A DNA stretch of 64,000 nt from Corynebacterium yudongzhengii (GTDB taxonomy: Bacteria; Actinomycetota; Actinomycetes; Mycobacteriales; Mycobacteriaceae), in assembly GCF_003065405.1 (NCBI RefSeq), contig NZ_CP026947.1, forward strand, positions 1,178,001-1,242,000, written 5' to 3'. Each line of letters begins with the position of its first letter. Position 1 is the stretch's first letter. The position numbers were made by a program, and so were the translations under genes. Under the pieces are notes generated by a model. The model ran no database searches, was not told the DNA's origin, and saw only the letters and a program-made list of their open reading frames with translations. Shown piece after piece: positions 1-8,899 of this stretch.

Positions 1-15
1 GAGAGTGACTAGATC

Positions 16-411
16 ATGACCGAGCCCACCGAGAAGTCGAACTTCGACGGCGCCGGCCAGCGCCCGGAGCAGAACGACGAACAGATCCGCATCGCCGCCC
101 AGGTGGAGGAGTACCTCCACGACGTGATCGACCCCGAGCTGGGCATCAACGTCGTGGACCTAGGACTGGTCTACGACATCTGGGTTGAAACCAACGACGA
201 AGGCCGCCACACAGCGGTGCTCAACATGACGTTGACCTCCCCGGCGTGCCCGCTCACCGACGTCCTGGAAGACCAGGCGACCAGCGCGGTGATCACCAAC
301 ACCGAATGCGATGACCTGATCCTCAACTGGGTCTGGATGCCGCCGTGGGGCCCGCAGATGATCACCGAAGAAGGCCGCGAGCAGCTCCGCGCCCTCGGCT
401 TTGCGGTCTAA
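16..411 (+). CDS. sufT: SufT-type (DUF59/MIP18) metal-sulfur cluster assembly factor
   Basis: A 131-aa DUF59 protein that helps Fe-S cluster maturation in the cytoplasm. The DUF59 signature DPELGINVVDLGLVYD lies at about residues 39-54, and the conserved cysteine of the LTSPACPLTD loop is C78. The ATG follows a TAG four bases upstream, as expected for the last gene of a suf operon whose earlier genes lie outside the window. A strong hairpin terminator follows 25 bases after the stop. In M. tuberculosis, as I recall, the equivalent Rv1466 closes the suf operon and is followed by an ABC-F gene, the same order as here. The N-terminal 25 residues are polar, probably disordered, and not part of the domain. 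Confidence 0.88.
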   Translation: MTEPTEKSNFDGAGQRPEQNDEQIRIAAQVEEYLHDVIDPELGINVVDLGLVYDIWVETNDEGRHTAVLNMTLTSPACPLTDVLEDQATSAVITNTECDDLILNWVWMPPWGPQMITEEGREQLRALGFAV

Positions 412-435
412 GCTTTAAGCTGTCTCCACCCTTTT

Positions 436-468
436 AAGGGCCTCGGCTGTGTATAGCCGGGGCCTTTC
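436..468 (+). terminator. Rho-independent terminator after sufT
   Basis: The arms gcctcggct (440-448) and agccggggc (455-463) form a GC-rich stem. It is flanked by aagg on the left and cttt on the right, and the stretch after the stem is T-rich. It lies between sufT and the ABC-F gene. Confidence 0.75.
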
Positions 469-490
469 GGCCTTTGTTCGATACGCCCGT

Positions 491-496
491 TAGGAT
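491..496 (+). promoter_or_regulatory. Candidate -10 hexamer of a leaderless promoter (ABC-F gene)
   Basis: TAGGAT followed by 8 nt and the GTG start at 505. No Shine-Dalgarno sequence lies between them, so transcription would begin at or next to the start codon. Confidence 0.5.
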
Positions 497-504
497 GTCT
501 GTTC

Positions 505-2133
<1,629 letters not shown>

Positions 2134-2174
2134 CGCCAACACATGGCGGTGTGAAAAATGACACAATAGGGGAC

Positions 2175-3286
2175 ATGAGTTCCGAAGCAACGTTTACTTC
2201 CCGTCACCTCTTCGGCCCTGGGCCGTGCAACCCCTACCCGGAGGCCACCACCGCGATGACCCGCCCGCTTCTGGGGCATCTGGATCCGGAGTTCATCGCC
2301 GAGATGGGGACGCCGTCTGCGCCGGGCTGCGGCGGCTGTGGGGCACCGAGAACACGCGTACCCTGCCGTTGTCGACGATCGGCTCGGGTGGCATGGAGGC
2401 CGCCTTCGTGAACTTCGTGCACCCCGGCGACGTGGTCGTCGTCGGCGTCAACGGTTTGTTCGGCGAGCGGATGGTGGACGTCGCCACCCGGATGGGTGCT
2501 GAGGTCGTGCGCGTCGACTTCGAGTGGGGAAGCCCGGTCGATCCGGTGCGACTGACCGAGGCACACCCCAATCCGCAGATCATCGCCGTCGTCTACGCTG
2601 AGACTTCCACCGGCGTGCGCTCTGATATCGCGGAGATCGGACGCCTTAAAGGCGATGCGCTCTTGCTGGTCGACGCCGTCACCGCCATCGCGGGCATTGA
2701 GCTCGAGGCCGATCGGTGGGGCATCGACATCGGCTACGCCGGCACCCAGAAGTGCCTGGGCGTGGCCCCGGGGCTGGCGCCGTTCACCGTCTCCGAGCGC
2801 GCCTGGGAGCGTCGCGTGAAAAATCCGCGGTCGTGGTATCTGGATCTGGGGACGCTCGGCGGCTACGTCGGTGAGGCGACCGGCGCGAAGCGCACTTACC
2901 ACCACCCGGCCCCGACCGGGATGGTCGTCTCGCTCGGTGCGGCCATCGACCGGATTCTCGACGAGGGGCTGGGCAACGTGATCGCCCGGCACGCGGCGGC
3001 GGGCGAGGCTCTGCAGGTCGGCCTGGAAAAACTGGGGCTCGAGCTCTTCGCCGAGGAAGGCTCCCGCCTGCCGGATCTGACGACGGTCAAGGTGCCGGAG
3101 GATATCGACTCTGCCGCGGTGCGCACCCGCCTGCTGGAGCACTACGACATCGAGATCGGCGCTGGCGTCGGAGCCTATGCCGATAACGTGTGGCGCATCG
3201 GCCTGATGGGGCCGAACGCCCAGCCGTCTTCCGTGCCGATGCTTCTGGGAGCGCTCGAGGAGGCTATCGCCTACGCGCGGAGTTAA
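2175..3286 (+). pseudogene. Class V aminotransferase (alanine/serine-glyoxylate type), frameshifted
   Basis: The N-terminus (ATG 2175, MSSEATFTSRHLFGPGPCNP) reads in one frame up to EFIAEM at about 2305. The rest, beginning DAVCAGLRRLWGTENTR, reads in another frame to the stop at 3286. At 2304-2310 the sequence atgggga carries two more Gs than the expected atgga, which explains the shift. Downstream the protein is well preserved: AGTQKCLGVAPG holds the PLP-binding lysine (codon 2750-2752), and the C-terminal domain is complete. Repaired length would be about 370 aa, normal for the alanine-glyoxylate/serine-pyruvate aminotransferase family. Such an enzyme makes glycine from glyoxylate or hydroxypyruvate from serine, which fits the glycerate genes nearby. 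Either this is a real 2-bp insertion or a homopolymer sequencing error; three more broken genes follow within 6 kb. Confidence 0.75.
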
Positions 3287-3297
3287 CACGGCCTCAG

Positions 3298-3368
3298 CTA
3301 CAGTGTGAAAATGTTAGCAATTCTTTAGCTTAGAAAAAGTAAATGTAGTATATGGCATAATTGCACCT
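3298..3368. other. AT-rich intergenic patch
   Basis: About 70 bases of markedly AT-rich sequence inside a GC-rich chromosome, between the broken aminotransferase and the 3' end of the broken permease. No inverted repeats or coding potential seen. It may be a promoter remnant or a scar of an earlier rearrangement. Confidence 0.3.
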
Positions 3369-3481
3369 TGGAGCAGGTGTGGGATGTTGCCCGGTGGGAT
3401 CGGCCTGCTGTAAGCGTGGGTGGTCTGCGGCCGCGGGAACACGCGCGGGCGGGAGCCTCAATTGGTCGACACGCGACGTCG

Positions 3482-4932
3482 TTAAGCCTCCGTACGGGAG
3501 AGATCTGCCTCGGAGGCCGCGATGGGGCGCGCACCGGTGATCTTGCGGTGGCCAAACCACAAAGCGGCGAAGACGGAGATGCCGAGGTAGGGCGAGAGGA
3601 TCGCGAAGAGGTTTTCCTGCTCGACGATCGGCCCGTACGCCTGGCCGGCGACCACCAACACGCACATGGTCAAGGCGATGAGCGAGCCGGTCCCATCCAG
3701 CGGGGCACGGTAGGGAAGCGCGGAGAGCGCAATGCCCTGAGCCTTGAGTGCCTTGCGGAACTTGATATGGCAAAAAGCGATGCCCAGCCAGGTGATAAAG
3801 CCCGCCAAGGCGGACAGGGTGAGCAGGAAGACATAGGCGGCGCCGTCGCCCACGATCGAGGTGATGAACCCGCCCATGCCGATCGAGGCGGTCATGATCA
3901 GTGCGCGTATGGGTACCCGTCGATAAGAAAGGTGCCCGAAAAACCGCGGCGCCAGGCCCTCCTTGGCCATGGAGTAGAGCATGCGGGTGGAAGCATAGAG
4001 CCCGGAGTTGCCGGCGGAGAGCACCGAGGTGAGGATCACCGCGTTCATGACGCTGGCGGCCAGGGCGATGCCGGCGTTATCGAAGACCAGGGTGAACGGG
4101 GAGACCGAGATGTTTTCCTCCGAGGCATCCAGAAGCCGCGGGTCGGTATAGGGGATGAGGAAACCGATGACGGCGATGGCGCCGATGTAGAAAAGCAGGA
4201 TGCGCTAGAAGATGGTGCGGAGCGCCTTAGGCAGGGTCCTTTCCGGGTCGCGGGCCTCCCCGGCGGCGACGCCGACCAGCTCGGTGCCCTGGAAGGAATA
4301 GCCAGCCGCGATGAACACGGCGAGGATGCCGAGCCCGCCGTTAACGAAAGGCGCATCGCCTTCCACCCAGTTGCTGAAGCCAGGCGAGCCGGGGCCCAAG
4401 ATCCCGAGGATCATACCGAGGCCGAGAACGAGGAAGACGATCACGGTAATCACCTTGATGGAGGCGAACCAGAATTCGCCCTCGCCGAAAGAGCGCGCGG
4501 ACAGCCCGTTGAGCCCAAAGACCAGCAGCAAGAAGCCGGCCGACCAGACGATCGAGGGGACTTCCGGGAACCAGAACTTCATCACCAAGGCCGCCGCCAC
4601 CAGCTCGGCGGCGAGGGTGATCGCCCAGTTGAACCAGTAGTTCCAGCCGATGGCGAAGCCGAAAGACGGGGAGAGGAAGCGGGCGCCGTATTCCTGGAAG
4701 GAACCGGCGACCGGCAGGTAGGCGGCCATCTCGCCGAGCGGCTGCATGACCAGCCACACCATGAACCCGATGAGAGCGTAGGCGACGAGTGCACCGCCGG
4801 ACCGGCGTCGGCGATCATCGTGCCCGAGGCCACGAACAGGCCGGTGCCGATGGACCCGCCGACTGCGATCATCGTCAGGTGGCGGGTGGACAGGGAACGC
4901 TTGAGACCGGTGTCGGTCGGAGATGTCGCCAT
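3482..4932 (-). pseudogene. lysP: LysP-like amino-acid permease, frameshift plus nonsense codon
   Basis: An APC-superfamily amino-acid:H+ symporter of the AroP/LysP group, read in three pieces. The N-terminus starts at ATG 4932 (MATSPTDTGLKRSLS) and carries RHLTMIAVGGSIGTGLF, typical of lysine and aromatic permeases. After IADAGP the frame shifts near 4794-4799: ccggcggtg lacks one G relative to the expected ccgggcggtg (GPGGALVAY). The middle part runs to a TAG at 4205-4207 in RTIF*RILLF, where the family has tryptophan (TGG to TAG). The last part continues in the same frame to 3482. The repaired protein would be about 480 aa with 12 membrane segments. Two independent lesions make true gene death likely. 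The substrate cannot be fixed from sequence; lysine is the best guess. Confidence 0.8.
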
Positions 4933-5054
4933 GAAGCGGTCGCCTTCTCGGATGCGGGTGTACAGGTTAGACCAGATGATTCTAATGCCAGAGGTCTGCG
5001 GGGCCTGTGAGCGGGTGGGCCGGAGCAGAGCTTCAGGTGGCTCGACGGTCGCGA

Positions 5055-6172
5055 TCAGCCTTCGAGATGCAAGGCCAACCACAGTACGACTGCGTCAGCG
5101 ATCCGGCGTGGGTCGTATCCCGTGGTCTCAGCAACCCGGTGAAGCCTTCCGTTGAGCGTGTTTTTATTGATGAACAGCGTCTCGGCGGCCAGAGAAAGGG
5201 AGCCATCTGCTTCGAAGTAGGCCTTCAGGTATCGGCGGGCCTCCCCGGGAGTGTCGCGGAAGACTCGCTGTACGAAGGCCTGTCGTTGTCGTTCGGGGAT
5301 CGAGTCGACGAGCAATTCGAGAGTGAGATCGTCGAAGCGGTAAACATCTGCGGGCGAGTGGAGCGCATGGCGGAGAGCCCGAACTGCTTGGTCCGCTGCC
5401 TCCGGAGCAGGTGACCCGATGCTGGAGACCCCAACCGTCAGGGTCAGTGCCGTAGACCGGCGTACGTGCAGGGCTGCCTTTTCCAGCCACGCGGTAATCT
5501 CGGCGACTATCCCCTCTGGGGAGCGTCTTCCGCTAAGGGGGAACAGAAGGATGATGCGGCTGCCCAACATGCCGGAGGCCGCACCCCGAGAGGCGGCGTC
5601 CTTGAGGAGCTTTCGGGTGATGCGGTCGACCTCCTCCTGGAAGGAAGGCATCGGGGCTCGGGTAGAGACGACGCTGGCGGCCGCGATGAGATAGTCCTGA
5701 CGCACGTCGATGTTGAAGGCGAATCCCTGCTCTGCGAGCTCCGGGGTAAGCTCATGGCAATCGAAAAGCCACGATTGCAGGAAACGGGTCGAGGAGCGCT
5801 CGTGCCTTTCGGCCTCCTCCCGGGTACGCGTCTCCCGGAGCAGGATCTCCGTCATTTTCTTTAAGACGTGGGCGGGGGTAGTGAACGTGGCTGGGTCGCC
5901 AGTGATGCCGAGGACCCCGGCGATGTCGGCTTCGTCCCAGATCGGCAGATTAAGGCCAGGACGGGTGCCGGCAGATGATTTTCTGAAGTAATGATGAGCT
6001 GGTCAAGTTTTTCGGTGATGACCTTCTCGGCTCCGGGATGGTGGGTGCCCACGCGGCTGGGGTCGGTGCTCGCGATGATCGCGGCGGTTTGATCCATGAG
6101 GTTGACATCGGTGCCGAGAACGGAGCTGATCTCGGAGACGATCCTTTGGGCGTTGTCGAGTGAGATCTCCAC
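5055..6172 (-). pseudogene. cdaR: CdaR-family (sugar diacid/glycerate) transcriptional regulator, frameshifted
   Basis: CdaR-type regulators sense glycerate or sugar diacids and activate glycerate catabolism. The N-terminal sensor half reads from GTG 6172 (SLDNAQRIVSEISS, then a DPSRVGTHHPGAE motif) to ENHLP. The remainder (TRPGLNLPIWDEADIAG to the stop at 5055) is in another frame. A single missing G near 5969-5971 (ccggcacc for ccgggcacc) restores the reading. The C-terminal PucR-type HTH is intact (FINKNTLNGRLHRVAETTGY). Without repair the product is only the sensor domain. The gene is divergent from the GntP transporter, with a TGTG-N8-CACA palindrome between them. The start codon is uncertain because upstream in-frame alternatives exist. 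Confidence 0.78.
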
Positions 6173-6193
6173 TACCAGATCATAACTCGATAA

Positions 6194-6209
6194 TGTGCTG
6201 TAGAACACA
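6194..6209. promoter_or_regulatory. GlxR (CRP-type) like palindrome between cdaR and the GntP gene
   Basis: TGTGCTGTAGAACACA matches the corynebacterial GlxR consensus TGTGAnnTAnnTCACA at 10 of 12 fixed positions and lies within a longer aatgtg/cacatt inverted repeat (6192-6211). Placed in a 135-bp divergent promoter region, it would suit cAMP-dependent carbon control. It could equally be the CdaR operator. Confidence 0.45.
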
Positions 6210-6307
6210 TTCCGGTGTGAACCATGTGCGGCAGACCGTAGCCGACGCGCGGCGTCGAGTCCTAGCCTTTCTTTCATTGGTTGGGTCTTCTGCATTAAGG
6301 AGCTGAA

Positions 6308-7708
6308 GTGACCGGCATTCCGCTGATTACCACCTTCGCAGTGGCGATCGTGCTCATGATCGTCATGATCTCGAAGTGGCGTATCCATCCGTTCATTTCG
6401 ATCATGCTTGTCTCCTTTGGACTCGGACTCATCGGCGGCATCCCGCTGGTCGACAAAGAGGATGAGGCGGGGGAGACCGTGTCCGGTATCGCCACCGTCA
6501 TCGGCGAGGGATTCTCGGGAACGTTTACCTCGATCGGCATCGTCATCATCCTCGGCGCGCTCATCGGCCTCATCTTGGAGAAGACCGGCGCTGCCTTCCA
6601 GATCGCCGACGCACTCGTGCGGGTGATCGGCCGGAAGCGCCCAGTACTGGCCATGCAGCTCATGGGCTGGGTCGTGTCCATCCCGGTGTTCTGCGATTCC
6701 GGGTTCGTTATTCTCAACCCCATCCGGCGAGCCTTGGCGCGCCGCACTGCCTCGTCATCGGTTGCTATGACCGTAGCGCTGGCGGCGGGTCTTTATATTG
6801 CTCAGGTCTTCATCCCACCGACCCCGGGCCCCATTGCAGCCGCCAACACCCTGGGTATCAGCGACAAACTCCTCCTCGTCATCGGACTTGGCACGATCGT
6901 TTCCGTCCCAGCGCTCATCGTTTCCTATATCTACGCCGTCTGGATCGGTAAGCGGGTCCGCTCTACCGAGGACGAAGACGGCCTCAACGATGCGGAGCTC
7001 GAGGGCCTGTACGAGGAACTGCGCAGCTCCTACGGTCGCCTGCCCAGCGCCACCGTCTCCTTCCTGCCGATTCTCGTGCCTATCTTGGCGATGGCGGCCG
7101 GTTCGGTGGGATCCGTCCTGGGGTGGCCGGGCCTGCTGGGCGATGTCGTCGGTTTCTTTGGCACCCCGATCATCGCTCTCGCACTGGGACTCATCCTGGC
7201 GGTCGCCGTCTTAGGCAGTTTGGGCCGGATTAAGGAGTTTTACACGATCACCGAGGAGACGCTTAAGGTCGTTGGACGGATCCTGTTCATCACCGCAGCC
7301 GGCGGGGTATTAGGTAAAGTCATCGCGAATACGGACCTCGTCGACTTTGTCCAAGACAATGCGACGGTATTTGCCTCCTTGGGCTTGTTCTTCCCGTTCA
7401 TCGTCTCCGCCATCCTCAAGACGGCGCAGGGTTCCTCTACCGTTGCACTGGTTACCGCCGCGGGCATCGTCGCTCCGCTACTGCCGGCCTTGGGGCTGGA
7501 GAGCCCGACACAGGTCGCTCTCGCCGTCATGGCCATCTCCGCTAGGGCGATGACCGTATCCCATGCGAACAACTCTTACTTCTGGGTGGTCGCTAACTTC
7601 GGTGGCATGACCCCGCAGCAGGGTTATCGCACGCAGACAACCGTGACTCTGCTCATGGGGCTTACCTCGATCATCATCATCTGGATCCTCGGTATCCTGC
7701 TCATCTAG
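6308..7708 (+). CDS. GntP-family permease (probable glycerate/gluconate:H+ symporter)
   Basis: A 466-aa integral membrane protein of the GntP family, which imports gluconate, glycerate and related hydroxy acids with protons. The family motif around VSIPVFCDSGFVILNPIRR (about residues 120-138) and a late TVSHANNSYFWVV segment are both present. Hydrophobic stretches suggest 12-14 membrane segments. The GTG start at 6308 follows a good ribosome binding site (aaggag, 6297-6302). It is divergent from the CdaR-type gene and followed after 25 bases by glycerate kinase, so glycerate is the likely substrate. It is the only fully intact gene of this locus, which matters because the kinase and regulator are both broken. 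Confidence 0.85.
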   Translation: MTGIPLITTFAVAIVLMIVMISKWRIHPFISIMLVSFGLGLIGGIPLVDKEDEAGETVSGIATVIGEGFSGTFTSIGIVIILGALIGLILEKTGAAFQIADALVRVIGRKRPVLAMQLMGWVVSIPVFCDSGFVILNPIRRALARRTASSSVAMTVALAAGLYIAQVFIPPTPGPIAAANTLGISDKLLLVIGLGTIVSVPALIVSYIYAVWIGKRVRSTEDEDGLNDAELEGLYEELRSSYGRLPSATVSFLPILVPILAMAAGSVGSVLGWPGLLGDVVGFFGTPIIALALGLILAVAVLGSLGRIKEFYTITEETLKVVGRILFITAAGGVLGKVIANTDLVDFVQDNATVFASLGLFFPFIVSAILKTAQGSSTVALVTAAGIVAPLLPALGLESPTQVALAVMAISARAMTVSHANNSYFWVVANFGGMTPQQGYRTQTTVTLLMGLTSIIIIWILGILLI

Positions 7709-7733
7709 GCGACCGGCTAGGACAAGGAGCATC

Positions 7734-8899
7734 ATGCACATCGTCGTTATCCCGGACTCGTTCAAAGGCGCGCTCAGCTCCACCGAGGCCCACACCGCCA
7801 TCGCCGCCGGGGTGCGCAGCGTCCTGCCCGACGCCCGCATCACGGCGATCCCCGTCGCCGACGGGGGAGAGGGCACCGTCTCCGCCATGCTCGCCGCCAG
7901 CGGCGGCCAGGAAGCCTGCATCGAGGTCTGCGGCGTCTTTCCGAATGAGACGGTCGCGGCTAAGTACGGGCTTCTCGACGCCACCACCGCCGTCGTCGAG
8001 GTCGCCTCCTGCGCCGGCCTGCCCTTGGCAGAGGGTCGTAGGGATGCCGCCGGCACCACCACCTATGGCCTCGGCGAGCTCATCCGGCACGCGGTGGACG
8101 CCGGCGCGCGGCGGGTCATCGTCGGCGCGGGCGGCAGCGCCACCACGGACCTGGGATGCGGGGCGGCAGCGCCACCACGGACCTGGGATGCGGGGCGGCC
8201 GCCGCGCTGGGCGTGCGTTTTTGTGATCGTGAAGGAGAGCCTTTCGTGCCCGTCGGCGCCACGCTCAAGAACGTGGCCACCGTCGATACCTCCCGGGCCC
8301 GCGAGCTTCTCGACGGCGTCGAGCTCACCGTCATGTGTGACATCGATAATCCCTTGACCGGCGAGCACGGCGCCGCCTGCGTCTTCGGCCCGCAGAAGGG
8401 GGCCGACGATAAGACCGTCCACGAGCTCGACGCCGGCCTCGCCCACGTCGCCGGGATCATCCGCTCTGATCTGGGCATAGACGTCGAGCACACCCCGGGG
8501 GCGGGTGCCGCCGGTGGGCTGGCCGGCGGGCTCATGGCCTTCTGCGAAGCCAGCATCCGGCCCGGTATCGACGTGCTTCTCGACGCCGCCGGCTTTCCCG
8601 CGGTCATCAATGATGCAGACCTCGTCATCACTGGGGAGGGCCAGATCGACGGGCAGTCGCTGGCCGGGAAGGTCCCCGTCGGCGTCGCCCGGTGGGTGCA
8701 GCGCCATCGCGGCGGCGAGCTTCCCGTCGTGGTCTTGGCCGGTGCGATCGGCCCGGACGTGGAGGAGGTCTACCGCGAGGGGATTAGGGCGGTATTTCCC
8801 ATCGGACGCGGCCCGGAAACACTCGCCGACGCCATCGCCCACACCGCCTTCAACCTCGAGGCGGCGGCCCGCGATGTCGTGCGTTTATGGTCGGCGTAG
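7734..8899 (+). pseudogene. glxK: Glycerate kinase (GlxK/GarK type), broken by a 32-bp tandem duplication
   Basis: Glycerate kinase phosphorylates D-glycerate into central metabolism. The start (MHIVVIPDSFKGALSSTEAH) and the conserved GGxGSATTDLGCGAA loop are typical. Inside that loop a 32-bp segment is exactly duplicated in tandem (8129-8160 and 8161-8192), shifting the frame by two. Translation from ATG 7734 then leaves the family sequence and stops at 8357. The remaining kinase sequence (AALGVRFCDREGEPF to the stop at 8899) is intact in the other frame. Removing one copy would restore a normal protein of about 377 aa. The lesion looks recent because both halves are undamaged. The 3' end overlaps the convergent P-type ATPase gene by 15 bases. 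Confidence 0.88.
8129..8192 (+). repeat. 32-bp exact tandem duplication inside glycerate kinase
   Basis: Positions 8129-8160 and 8161-8192 are identical over 32 bases, and gggcgg follows again after the second copy. As 32 is not a multiple of three, the duplication destroys the reading frame. This is the typical result of replication slippage and could revert by the same route. Confidence 0.95.

Noticed and set aside
2304..2310. Programmed frameshift in the aminotransferase at GGGG
   Set aside because: No supporting elements (slippery heptamer with a pseudoknot, or upstream SD) and no such mechanism known in this family. A mutation or sequencing error is simpler.
3368..5155. Long + strand frame across the broken permease
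   Set aside because: Antisense of the LysP-like pseudogene, which explains the sequence better in three pieces.
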